Positions 1 through 6,915 are shown, numbered from the stretch's first letter. The stretch is DNA of 12,190 bases from Candidatus Peribacterales bacterium (GCA_021731345.1 JAKFXO010000008.1:1-12190), one strand, 5' to 3'. A program made the numbers and translations. The notes: generated by a model from the sequence alone, not told the origin.

Positions 1-113
1 TCATAGAAAAGATCAAACATTGATCGTCCGTTATGTGGCAAAGCGGCAAACGCAACAACGGGGGTGAATGTCCCGAGAATAACGCCGATGGTGAGAAGGC
101 GTGTCCGGATCAT
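1..113 (-). CDS. Exported protein, N-terminal fragment (runs off the left edge)
   Basis: Only the first 37 codons lie in the window. The ATG (113-111) overlaps the TGA of the upstream gene as ATGA (110-113), so translation is probably coupled to that gene. The visible part reads as a classic Sec signal peptide: a short basic start (MIRTR), a hydrophobic core (LLTIGVILGTF), then an AFA-A cleavage site near residues 21-24. About 14 mature residues follow. No Shine-Dalgarno sequence is visible upstream. Too little is present to name a family. It is the fourth gene of a run of exported, overlapping genes and probably belongs to the same complex or pathway. The signal peptide is well supported; the function is unknown. 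Confidence 0.75.
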   Translation of the reverse strand, partial: MIRTRLLTIGVILGTFTPVVAFAALPHNGRSMFDLFY

Positions 114-1075
114 TGTTTTTTATCGTGAATGGACGTCACAGCATCCCAAATTTTCGGCATGCAACTGACTGCATCGGCTAGAAGACTCATTTCATTTTTG
201 AGATCAAGCGACGCGCGCTGGTAACACACAAACTGACGGGCAATCGCATAATTCACGTCAAAAGACCGCATCGTGTTGAGCATGCGCTCCATCGCTACGC
301 GGGAAATCTCTCGCTCATCAAGAACGTTCTGATGCAGCGCCGGCATCCGACTGATGAGATCAGACATATAGAGAAGTACCGGACACTGATCATCACATCG
401 AGCATTGCTGGTCAGAGGCGTATCGCACATCGATGCATCAGTTTGCTCACGGCAACCTTGGAAATCACCCACAGTCATACAACAAAATTGTGCTGGCTGC
501 TCAACATCGTTATTGAGTGATACTTGAGCGATATTGCGATCTTGGATTTCTGTGAGCTTGCATTCGTACTCACGCTGAAACTCAGCGACGATGGCAGCAA
601 ATGATGCAAATGTGACCGGCCTCTGTACAGGCGTTGTTACGCCACCGAAGAGAAATGAGGTATCCACGCGGTAGTGCCATCCGGGCAAATCATCGGCGAG
701 TGCGCGGAGTTCTGCAATGGGAGGCTCGCCAGCGGCTCCCGTACCGCATTTCCATAGTGACGGCGTCTTCAGAATCATTTCTCGCTCATACACAACTGCC
801 GTCATTGCGCGCCGGTAGATATCGCGAGCTTCATCAATATTTTCGACGTCTTCAAATCTCGTATCTTTAGAGTCGCATGTGCGCAGACTTTGCTCGGAAC
901 TACTGGAGCTACCAGTGCCACCGCTTCCGCCGGTACCCAAAATATCGCCGCGGAGAAAACGAGTTGATCCAGCGACAGCGAACATTACAAGAATCGTCAG
1001 GACAAGAATCTTGTGACGCACGACCATCCTGCGTCCGTCATGCCAGCCGGTGATGATGAAATCACGAATGGTCAT
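110..1075 (-). CDS. Membrane-anchored cysteine-rich extracytoplasmic protein, unknown family
   Basis: The product has 321 residues and I do not recognise it. A basic N-terminus (1-22) is followed by one hydrophobic segment at about 23-37, acting as an uncleaved signal anchor. Next comes a flexible Gly/Ser linker (about 47-60, ending in a run of Ser), then a domain of about 260 residues that should face outward. All eleven cysteines lie beyond the anchor (67, 110, 172, 198, 199, 208, 217, 227, 231, 284, 305). They are densest at 198-231, which suggests a small disulfide-knotted or metal-binding subdomain between two mainly helical halves. The start ATG overlaps the preceding stop as ATGA (1072-1075), and the stop overlaps the next start the same way. 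It is therefore the third member of a translationally coupled operon. No catalytic motif is visible. Gene reality is well supported; function is unknown. Confidence 0.85.
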   Translation of the reverse strand: MTIRDFIITGWHDGRRMVVRHKILVLTILVMFAVAGSTRFLRGDILGTGGSGGTGSSSSSEQSLRTCDSKDTRFEDVENIDEARDIYRRAMTAVVYEREMILKTPSLWKCGTGAAGEPPIAELRALADDLPGWHYRVDTSFLFGGVTTPVQRPVTFASFAAIVAEFQREYECKLTEIQDRNIAQVSLNNDVEQPAQFCCMTVGDFQGCREQTDASMCDTPLTSNARCDDQCPVLLYMSDLISRMPALHQNVLDEREISRVAMERMLNTMRSFDVNYAIARQFVCYQRASLDLKNEMSLLADAVSCMPKIWDAVTSIHDKKQ

Positions 1076-1818
1076 GGGGTGAGGCTGTCGGTATCTGGGT
1101 TATCGCACTGTCCGATGAAACATGGAATTTGATGTAATTTTCCAAGCATGTTCACCATGTTTGAAATCGCTTTCACCGTCTCGGTAGGGAAACCTTCAAG
1201 CATCCAGTCCACCATGCCCGCAAGCTGCAAAAGGGAGCGGTAACCCGCGTCGTACGCTACGGCGAGACGTAGCACTGCACGTTCTCCGGCAAGCGTTTCA
1301 TCTGCAAGCTGCTGACATCGCTGCAGGGTGTTCGTAGCGGCATCCTGTTGCCTTCCGCTGCCACCTGTCGTTTCCGCTTCTCCCGCGAAATAGCACTCGC
1401 CGTACCGCTCCACTGTTCTCTCTGCGCATCCGAGAAGTTTTACATCGATGTCTCCGCCATCCACGTCAAACGAGCGTGCGGCTATCTCACACACTGCGAG
1501 CGTGCGACAACGGTACACACGGTAACTTTCCATGATGGGCTCAATGAATTCGGATGTCATTCGCCCTTTCATTTCAAAAATTCCCTGCCGCACTTCGTCC
1601 ACTTCACCACCCGTTAACGCAATAATCGTTCCGTCTTTATCTTTGCGACTACCAAAGAGCCTAGATCTCCATTCGTCATGGATTTTAACCATGTCTGATG
1701 CGACTCGCTTAAAGCACGTATTTTCATCTCTGACCACTTGCGCGTGTGTCGACAGAGGCGCTGCCAGCAGTGTGAGAACACACGTCGTTGCCGATAGACG
1801 AATGAAGGAATGCTTCAC
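1072..1818 (-). CDS. Secreted cysteine-containing helical protein, unknown family
   Basis: The product has 248 residues and I do not recognise it. It begins with a signal peptide: basic start, hydrophobic core at about 10-20, cleavage likely after THA (residues 24-26). The mature part has eight cysteines (35, 104, 110, 131, 142, 168, 233, 238), an even number compatible with four disulfides. The rest looks largely helical. A Gly/Ser/Gln-rich break at about 150-160 suggests two subdomains, and the C-terminus ends in a CFIGQC pair. The start is GTG (1818-1816), overlapping the stop of the 1016-residue gene as GTGA. No Shine-Dalgarno site precedes it, so reinitiation after the upstream stop is the likely mode. 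The pattern around residues 98-110 (Tyr-rich helix with two Cys) loosely recalls residues 165-175 of the downstream membrane-anchored protein. Gene is solid; function unknown. Confidence 0.85.
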   Translation of the reverse strand: MKHSFIRLSATTCVLTLLAAPLSTHAQVVRDENTCFKRVASDMVKIHDEWRSRLFGSRKDKDGTIIALTGGEVDEVRQGIFEMKGRMTSEFIEPIMESYRVYRCRTLAVCEIAARSFDVDGGDIDVKLLGCAERTVERYGECYFAGEAETTGGSGRQQDAATNTLQRCQQLADETLAGERAVLRLAVAYDAGYRSLLQLAGMVDWMLEGFPTETVKAISNMVNMLGKLHQIPCFIGQCDNPDTDSLTP

Positions 1819-4800
1819 GGGGCGGGGCGGGAAACTTCGAGCTTTGTTGTGATCGGAAGCTTAAGAAGTGGGAAGATTCGCTCAAGCGTACTGACTCCTG
1901 CGCCGTAGTACGGGTTTTCATCAAGGTCGTCATCTTCCGGAAGCGTGTCATCACGAATCTCATCACCCTTGTCGGTAAAGTTTCCTCCCGTGATGTCTGG
2001 CATGAACCACTGCCACGTTGTGATCGTGCGTTTCTCCGGCGGTAGGAAATAGCAAATCACATCCTCATGACATGGCGGAGGATCATCGGGGTTTGGGAAA
2101 TCTTCATTGCGACGCGCGACTCGACCTGCAAAATCTTCATCACGCTCTGGCATCCAGCGCGAGAATAGGCGTGCCAAGCGCTCTTTTAGATCATTCTCAA
2201 CGTGAATGATTTTCGCAGGATTTCCGTGCTCCTGATCTGGATCAGGAGGAATGATGATGCTGGGCGGGAAACGACAATACGCACCACGCATGCTGCCACG
2301 ATCGAGTGGATAATTGTTATCTCCGCCATCGATAGAAACTCCTGCCGCAAGCTCAGCCTCTTCTTCGATCTGCCTATCGATCTCGGTACCGTCGATCATT
2401 TTTCGGAAATTTCGAAGAATAGTTTTTGCGGGTTCTAAATCTTGTGGAATAGGCGGAACGATGAGCGACTTTGTTGGAAGATCGACAGTGGGAACAGGAA
2501 ACGTCGCAAAAATATCTTGGTCAGGAAGTGGTGGAAGATCAGGGAAGTCATCAGGGTTTGGTGCTGGCACACCAAAGAGCGGCGGCCTTGGCAGTCTGAT
2601 GCGTGCTTCCACAGGCCACAGTGTTGGAATGAGCCATGCGCCGCTGGAGAACTTCACGTCTGAAAAATCGTAGAGCTGATCTTCTGGCTGTACGAAATCC
2701 AGATCAGTGAGACTCTCCGGCTGATAATCTCTATCACGTTTTTCACCAGGCTGACGAGTGCCCCACCAGTTATCGAGAAGCGAATACACTGGTGCAGAAT
2801 ATCGATGGTTGCTACACCACAACATCTGACAGCCATCGGCCTGAAGCATCGACCTTTGAAGTAATCTCCAGATTCGCTTTAGCTCACGTCGCTGAATCGC
2901 ACGCTCAGCCGACACAAGAAGTAACGCGCTGTTCTGCTGATACCAATCGGCAAAGTACTCGCGGATCTCTTCCTGAGAATCGTAGAGTCGTGTGAGATAC
3001 GTCAGCAGAGCTCCGCGCATGAGACGCACTTCCTCGACGCGATCACGATACTCCGTCAGCTTGTCTATAATGTCATCGGCACCGCCTGACTGTGAGCCGC
3101 GTGATTCTTTTGTCGCAGCAATATCTTCTCCCTGCTTCCATAGCTTCCAGTCCGCAATGAGCGCGTCGATCTCGGCGACGGATGCAAGTGGTACAAGTAC
3201 CGGAATGCGTACTTCTTGAATCGGTGCGACGAAAATTCGTTGAAACGATTTGAGCACATTGCCGATGTCTTCCAGCCCCGCTTTTAGTGTGATTTCTACA
3301 GTGCCATCAGAACGCGAGACGGTGTTACTGACGTACTGAAAGAGCGGATCATCATCAGCAAGGCCTACAAGGAAACGTGCTGGCATGATGAGTCTCGTCT
3401 GCGGATCTGCCGTCATCTTGAGGAGTTCACGCTGCTGCGCTTCGAAATAGATCGCAAGGTCACGGTCATCGTTATCATCAAATTGATCCGTGCGTGCATT
3501 TTTCGGCACGGTCTTGCTGCCAGTCTGACGTGTGGTGAGTAGTGTTCCAAGAATCCCAGTCACATCGCTTGGGTCTTCAAAGAGCTTTTGTTTTTCTTTC
3601 AACTTTTCCATATCAATAAGTGTCAAATTTGTTTCGTCATCAGCAACCCAGGGCTCGGGCGCGTTACGAGGATCACGTGCAGACTCTTCAACGACTGAGG
3701 GATCTGCCTTCACTTTTTCTTTCTGTTCGTGGCCATCGCCCTCACGCCATTCTGGCTTTCTCGGCGTCTGCTCGCCTTCTGTGGCGATGACAAACTCGCA
3801 CTGCTCATCAATGCCAGGAGTCACATCGTTTTTCGGATCGAAATCGGTGCCATCCGCGTTGAGCTCTTTGTAATACTCGTAACACTCAGCGCGAACTTCC
3901 CACCTGTTGTCGCCTCCGGGCGCAGTGACTGTAATTTTCGGAACCATGAACGCTTCGGCGTAATGCCGATAGTACGAACTAGCGATCGCAAAGTGTCCGC
4001 CGAATTCATCAACGATGATACGAAACCGCGTCTCGATAAAATTCCCGTCCGCGTCATACACGTCGTACGGCTCCGCGTGGCACACGTCCATCTTGTTGTA
4101 AAACGCAGGCCCCCATGTCGTGCGGCATGTCCTGTCCTGAGGCGGTTCATCTGGGTATGTCGTTGCAATCGGTGTGCGCTTGTCGCTCGTGCCGTTACAT
4201 TCAAATGTGTACGGCGGATCAAAACAGTATCGCTTTGGCGGACGTGATGGACAGCCATCATTTGGCTCTGGGCAAGGACACACGGCTGCAGGATCTTCAC
4301 GCGGAACCATGGAGGAAGCCTGCTGCCACGCTTCGTAGAGGCGCTTACAAAATTTTGGCGTCGCCTTGTCCATACGCAGACACCAGTCATGCGGATTGAT
4401 ATCAACTTTTCCATTACCATCGACCACTTCGACTGTGCCGTCTTCTTTGATATTCACATCTTTTCCGAGGCGCTTCAGATCATCATCAATATAACTATCC
4501 TGATAAATATCGCAGGCGGAACTGTATCCCCATGCACTGTCGGGATATTCAAATTCACTGCGCTCACCAAGACCGCCTGTCGGCATCGCGAGGGGATTAA
4601 CGTTTCTGCGACCTGGTACATCAGGACTGATGTCGGGGATCGGCACGTCGCCATCGACGCCAACGCCGTTCACCGTGGCATCGGTATCTGGGTCCCAGCC
4701 TCCACACTGCACACTGTCGATGTTCTGGCGCATCTCGTCCAAACCGAACCGAATGTCTTTGTAGGATTCGGGTTCATTGATCTTTGGAATGAACGGCGCT

Positions 4801-4865
4801 GCCACTGCGCTCCCCGCAAGGAGGAGTGACGCAGAAACCACCGACATCGTGAGCGGAAGACGCAT
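1815..4865 (-). CDS. Large secreted cysteine- and proline-rich protein (1016 aa), unknown family
   Basis: First gene of the exported-protein operon. The start ATG at 4865 gives a textbook Sec signal peptide, with hydrophobic core at about 7-20 and cleavage after AVA (20-22). No second membrane segment is visible, so the mature protein should be secreted or periplasmic. Residues 50-360 hold 13 of 18 cysteines, including a tight CPC...C cluster at 196-205, plus many Tyr and Trp. Residues 410-485 and 595-675 are charged and probably helical. Residues 755-810 and 920-935 are Pro/Asp-rich and extended. The last five cysteines are at 679, 684, 864, 932 and 938. The total is even, as expected for a disulfide-stabilised protein. 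I see no sortase motif, S-layer repeats or enzyme signature. It ends in a GTGA overlap with the next gene. A structural or assembly role in an envelope-spanning complex is a guess from context only. Confidence 0.88.
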   Translation of the reverse strand: MRLPLTMSVVSASLLLAGSAVAAPFIPKINEPESYKDIRFGLDEMRQNIDSVQCGGWDPDTDATVNGVGVDGDVPIPDISPDVPGRRNVNPLAMPTGGLGERSEFEYPDSAWGYSSACDIYQDSYIDDDLKRLGKDVNIKEDGTVEVVDGNGKVDINPHDWCLRMDKATPKFCKRLYEAWQQASSMVPREDPAAVCPCPEPNDGCPSRPPKRYCFDPPYTFECNGTSDKRTPIATTYPDEPPQDRTCRTTWGPAFYNKMDVCHAEPYDVYDADGNFIETRFRIIVDEFGGHFAIASSYYRHYAEAFMVPKITVTAPGGDNRWEVRAECYEYYKELNADGTDFDPKNDVTPGIDEQCEFVIATEGEQTPRKPEWREGDGHEQKEKVKADPSVVEESARDPRNAPEPWVADDETNLTLIDMEKLKEKQKLFEDPSDVTGILGTLLTTRQTGSKTVPKNARTDQFDDNDDRDLAIYFEAQQRELLKMTADPQTRLIMPARFLVGLADDDPLFQYVSNTVSRSDGTVEITLKAGLEDIGNVLKSFQRIFVAPIQEVRIPVLVPLASVAEIDALIADWKLWKQGEDIAATKESRGSQSGGADDIIDKLTEYRDRVEEVRLMRGALLTYLTRLYDSQEEIREYFADWYQQNSALLLVSAERAIQRRELKRIWRLLQRSMLQADGCQMLWCSNHRYSAPVYSLLDNWWGTRQPGEKRDRDYQPESLTDLDFVQPEDQLYDFSDVKFSSGAWLIPTLWPVEARIRLPRPPLFGVPAPNPDDFPDLPPLPDQDIFATFPVPTVDLPTKSLIVPPIPQDLEPAKTILRNFRKMIDGTEIDRQIEEEAELAAGVSIDGGDNNYPLDRGSMRGAYCRFPPSIIIPPDPDQEHGNPAKIIHVENDLKERLARLFSRWMPERDEDFAGRVARRNEDFPNPDDPPPCHEDVICYFLPPEKRTITTWQWFMPDITGGNFTDKGDEIRDDTLPEDDDLDENPYYGAGVSTLERIFPLLKLPITTKLEVSRPAP

Positions 4866-4911
4866 AGGGATAAGCGCTGTCCCCGGGAAAAAGGATCGTA
4901 TTTCAGTGTAC

Positions 4912-5073
4912 TCAAAAGAGTTCGTTCCTCCTATTAAGGCGATCAGTAAAATCGATGATCAGAAAACAAAAAAATATTCCTTCAATGTTTTCTCGTTGCA
5001 GATGAAAATACCAAGGTGTACGATCGTTCACGTCAACTGCTGGCGCTCTGTGGCGCCGCATCAGCACCGGCAT
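4912..5073 (-). CDS. Possible small ORF (53 aa) with a strong ribosome binding site
   Basis: An ATG (5073-5071) lies four bases after AAAGGAGG, the strongest Shine-Dalgarno match in the window, and opens 53 codons to a TGA at 4914-4912. The peptide starts MPVLMRRHRAP and has a short hydrophobic patch (GIFFCFLII) near residues 32-40. It would be the first cistron before the large secreted gene. Against it: composition is unremarkable, I recognise no family, it covers the best promoter candidates of this divergent region, and no convincing minus-strand promoter lies above it. It may be a leader peptide, a real small protein, or chance. Confidence 0.22.
   Translation of the reverse strand: MPVLMRRHRAPAVDVNDRTPWYFHLQRENIEGIFFCFLIIDFTDRLNRRNELF
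4927..4932 (-). promoter_or_regulatory. Orphan Shine-Dalgarno-like AGGAGG in the leader of the secreted operon
   Basis: AGGAGG on the minus strand is 61 bases before the ATG of the 1016-residue gene, too far to serve it. The only nearby start is a TTG at 4915-4913, eleven bases on. That would open an 81-codon frame running out of phase into the large gene. No in-frame start of the large gene lies between. It could be a leader-ORF site, a ribosome standby site, or chance. Confidence 0.25.
4996..5024 (+). promoter_or_regulatory. ssb: Candidate sigma70-type promoter for ssb
   Basis: A -35-like TTGCAG (4996-5001; three of six consensus bases) is exactly 17 bases from a -10 TACGAT (5019-5024; four of six). 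Transcription would start near 5031, leaving a leader of about 75 bases before the ssb ATG. The match is weak. It rests on the correct spacing and on lying in the only intergenic gap before ssb. Confidence 0.3.
5008..5036 (-). promoter_or_regulatory. Candidate sigma70-type promoter for the secreted-protein operon
   Basis: On the minus strand a -35-like TTGACG (5036-5031; five of six consensus bases) is 17 bases from a weak -10 TGGTAT (5013-5008; three of six). Transcription would begin near 5001, giving a leader of about 135 bases before the ATG at 4865. That leader would contain the orphan AGGAGG. The site overlaps the ssb promoter candidate on the other strand. Motif evidence only. Confidence 0.3.
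5038..5066 (+). promoter_or_regulatory. Stem-loop in the ssb leader
   Basis: GGCGC (5042-5046) pairs with GCGCC (5053-5057) around a six-base loop. TGCT (5038-5041) then pairs with AGCA (5063-5066) across a five-base bulge, giving nine base pairs. No U-run follows, so it is not a terminator. It lies in the predicted ssb 5' leader, about 40 bases before the start codon, and could influence translation or mRNA stability. Confidence 0.3.
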
Positions 5074-5105
5074 GCGACCTCCTTTACTCCCATTCCCCCT
5101 CAGCG

Positions 5106-5963
5106 ATGTTCTCTCTCAACCGTATAGACATCATCGGATACCAGACACAACCAGTCACCGTCCGCCAAACTCCCGGCGGGGCTTCTGTGACCGATCTCAA
5201 TATCGTCGTTCCGTACTCATTTCAGTCGAGTAAGGGCGAAACACTTTCCGGAAAAAGTTTTCACACTGTCACCATTTGGGGTGCCATGGCCGACGTTGCT
5301 GGCCAGTACGTAAAACCGGGTTCTCAGCTCTTCATTTCCGGTCGTCTTCAGACAGACTCGTGGGATGACACGGCAAGTGGCGAGAAGCGTAACAAAACGA
5401 AAATTGTTGCGATGGATTTGATCCTTCTTGATCCAAAAGACGGTCAGCGTTCTGCGCCAGCTGGAGCCGAAAGTTTGACCAACTGCGTGAACCGCGCACA
5501 GGTCGTTGGTAACGTCACACGTGAACCAGAAATGCGCACCACAACAGGCGGCCAAGCTGTGCTGACCTTGGGTGTCGCGACGAATGAAAAGTGGAAAGAA
5601 AAAGCTACTGGTGAAATGAAAGAGCGCTCTGAATTTCATAACGTTGTGGTGTGGGGCGACATGGCAAAAGCAGTCCAGGCTGGCGTGAAAAAAGGTCAGC
5701 GTGTGTACGTCACGGGCCGCGTTCAGACTCGCACCTGGGAAACGCAGGAAGGTAAGAAGCGTGCCACAACCGAGATCATCGCAGATCAGGTGACACTCCT
5801 TGGCACGAAGAATGCAGAAGCAATGTCGAACATTCAGGCCGATGGCGCTTCTATGCCATCCGCTCCGTCGCGTTCCGCTACTCCAAGCGCCGCTCCGGTG
5901 GCCGCAGGCATTCCAGACATCAAATACGAATCTGAAATCAAGCCAGAGGATCTTCCATTCTAA
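5106..5963 (+). CDS. ssb: Single-stranded DNA-binding protein with two OB folds
   Basis: Binds and protects single-stranded DNA in replication, recombination and repair, and recruits partners through its C-terminal tip. The 285-residue chain holds two OB folds. The first (about 1-110) begins LNRIDIIGYQTQPVTVR. The second (about 125-233) begins NCVNRAQVVGNVTREPEMR and contains FHNVVVWGDMA and VYVTGRVQTRTW, the standard SSB pattern. A Pro/Ala/Ser linker (about 240-270) leads to an acidic tail ending EDLPF, the usual partner-binding tip. Most bacterial SSBs have one OB fold and form tetramers. Two-fold chains of this length are known from Deinococcus-Thermus and act as dimers; that state is inferred here. 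I chose ATG 5106 because it starts right before the OB fold. An upstream in-frame start at 5016 would add about 30 non-SSB residues and overlap the promoter. No Shine-Dalgarno site is visible. Confidence 0.93.
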   Translation: MFSLNRIDIIGYQTQPVTVRQTPGGASVTDLNIVVPYSFQSSKGETLSGKSFHTVTIWGAMADVAGQYVKPGSQLFISGRLQTDSWDDTASGEKRNKTKIVAMDLILLDPKDGQRSAPAGAESLTNCVNRAQVVGNVTREPEMRTTTGGQAVLTLGVATNEKWKEKATGEMKERSEFHNVVVWGDMAKAVQAGVKKGQRVYVTGRVQTRTWETQEGKKRATTEIIADQVTLLGTKNAEAMSNIQADGASMPSAPSRSATPSAAPVAAGIPDIKYESEIKPEDLPF

Positions 5964-5979
5964 TCTCGCAATCATCGCT

Positions 5980-6026
5980 TGTTACAATCAACCCTTGTCC
6001 ATTGGTGGCAGGGGTTCTTTGTAACA
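5980..6026. terminator. Long hairpin between convergent ssb and murB, likely bidirectional terminator
   Basis: TGTTACAA (5980-5987) pairs with TTGTAACA (6019-6026). After a 2x2 internal loop, AACCCTTG (5990-5997) pairs with CAGGGGTT (6009-6016) with one G-U pair. CCA (5999-6001) then pairs with TGG (6006-6008) around TTGG. The result is a near-continuous stem of about 19 pairs with one bulged T. It lies 17 bases after the ssb stop and 29 bases after the murB stop on the opposite strand. There is no clean U-run on either side, so termination efficiency is uncertain. On the plus strand a second GC-rich element followed by six T (6051-6056) overlaps the murB stop. Confidence 0.55.
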
Positions 6027-6054
6027 CGGAATGAATGCGGGCTTCGCGCGTTTT

Positions 6055-6915
6055 TTAGAACCGAAGAGTTCCGTCCGGCTCGACAAAGCGCATCTCTACT
6101 TCCAAGTTTTCTGGAATTTTTTCTTGTACTGCTTCTACGACACTGACAGCATCGGCATACGTCGCCTCACCGACATTGATGAGAAAGTTTGCATGCTTTG
6201 GAGAGACTTCAATGCCACCGACTTTGTATCCGCGGAGTCCTGCTGCATCAATGAGTTTCCACGCCGGCGTCTGCCCAATTGCCTTAAAGCACGAACCGGC
6301 GGTTTTCAGGTGTGGCTGCGTTTCTATGCGCTTCTTCAGTAGTGTTTCGATAGTCGTCTTTATCGCTACAGGATCGGCTTTCGGCAGCTTGAGTACAGCC
6401 TCCCAAATGAGGAGTGGTTTTTCAGAATCTTTGAACACGCTTTCGCGATATCGGAACGCACACTCGGACTGTGAGAGCGTTTTCCACGCACCATCGAAGA
6501 CTGTCACGGACTCAACGAATGAATCGATCCAGACGCCTTTTGGACCCTGCCCTGCATTACCAAAAATAGCTCCTCCAACAGTACCGGGAATACCCGTCAG
6601 TGCCGAAAGATTCAAACCGAGCAGCGCGAGCTCATTGATGAGCATCGCAAGATTTTTTCCAGCACCAACAGTAACCATGTCTCCGGCGACATCTGTTATT
6701 GTGTGCTTCACCTGCACGACGAGTGCATTCACCTCATCGGCAAAAATCGTATTTGATCCGCTGCCAAGAGGTAGGAATTTCAGCTGCTGCTTACCGGAAT
6801 ATTGCAATGCAGCCTCTGCATCGTCCTTTGTCATAAGCTCAGCAAAATAGCGCGCGATGCCGCCAATACGCATGGTCGTTTTCGGCCGGAGCACGAATCG
6901 TTCCTTGAGTTCCAT
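6055..6915 (-). CDS. murB: UDP-N-acetylenolpyruvoylglucosamine reductase
   Basis: Cytoplasmic FAD enzyme that uses NADPH to reduce UDP-GlcNAc-enolpyruvate to UDP-MurNAc, the second committed step of peptidoglycan precursor synthesis. The 286-residue product shows the FAD-binding GSGSN (51-55), GIPGTVGGAIFGNAG (108-122) and the YRES motif (156-159). It also has the catalytic-serine segment AGSCFK (Ser208) and HANFLIN (241-247). A Glu in LEVEMRF (271-277) is the likely second proton-transfer residue. Length fits the shorter type II MurB. It is the last gene of the ftsW-murG cluster, five bases after the preceding stop, and ends just before the long hairpin. No Shine-Dalgarno site is visible before the ATG, so coupling to the upstream cistron is likely. 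murC, its frequent neighbour, is not in the window. Confidence 0.95.
   Translation of the reverse strand: MELKERFVLRPKTTMRIGGIARYFAELMTKDDAEAALQYSGKQQLKFLPLGSGSNTIFADEVNALVVQVKHTITDVAGDMVTVGAGKNLAMLINELALLGLNLSALTGIPGTVGGAIFGNAGQGPKGVWIDSFVESVTVFDGAWKTLSQSECAFRYRESVFKDSEKPLLIWEAVLKLPKADPVAIKTTIETLLKKRIETQPHLKTAGSCFKAIGQTPAWKLIDAAGLRGYKVGGIEVSPKHANFLINVGEATYADAVSVVEAVQEKIPENLEVEMRFVEPDGTLRF

Noticed and set aside
3821..4420. 199-codon minus-strand frame and 172-codon plus-strand frame within the 1016-residue gene
   Set aside because: Other-frame shadows of the large gene, which has a signal peptide and clean coupling to its neighbour. These frames are Arg/Thr-rich and have no recognisable start context.
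4670..4915. 81-codon frame starting at TTG 4915, preceded by AGGAGG
   Set aside because: The spacing is 11 bases, the start is TTG, and most of it overlaps the start of the large secreted gene out of phase. The Arg-rich translation looks noncoding. The AGGAGG is kept as a regulatory note.
5016..5105. Upstream in-frame extension of ssb adding about 30 residues
   Set aside because: The extra residues are unlike any SSB N-terminus, and the extension would begin inside the promoter candidate. ATG 5106 starts right at the OB fold.
5217..5975. 252-codon open frame on the minus strand, antisense to ssb
   Set aside because: It lies entirely across a clear SSB gene; the translation has no family signature or sensible composition. 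Shadow frame.
6176..6850. 224-codon open frame on the plus strand, antisense to murB
   Set aside because: Fully inside murB, which has all its family motifs; the antisense translation looks random.
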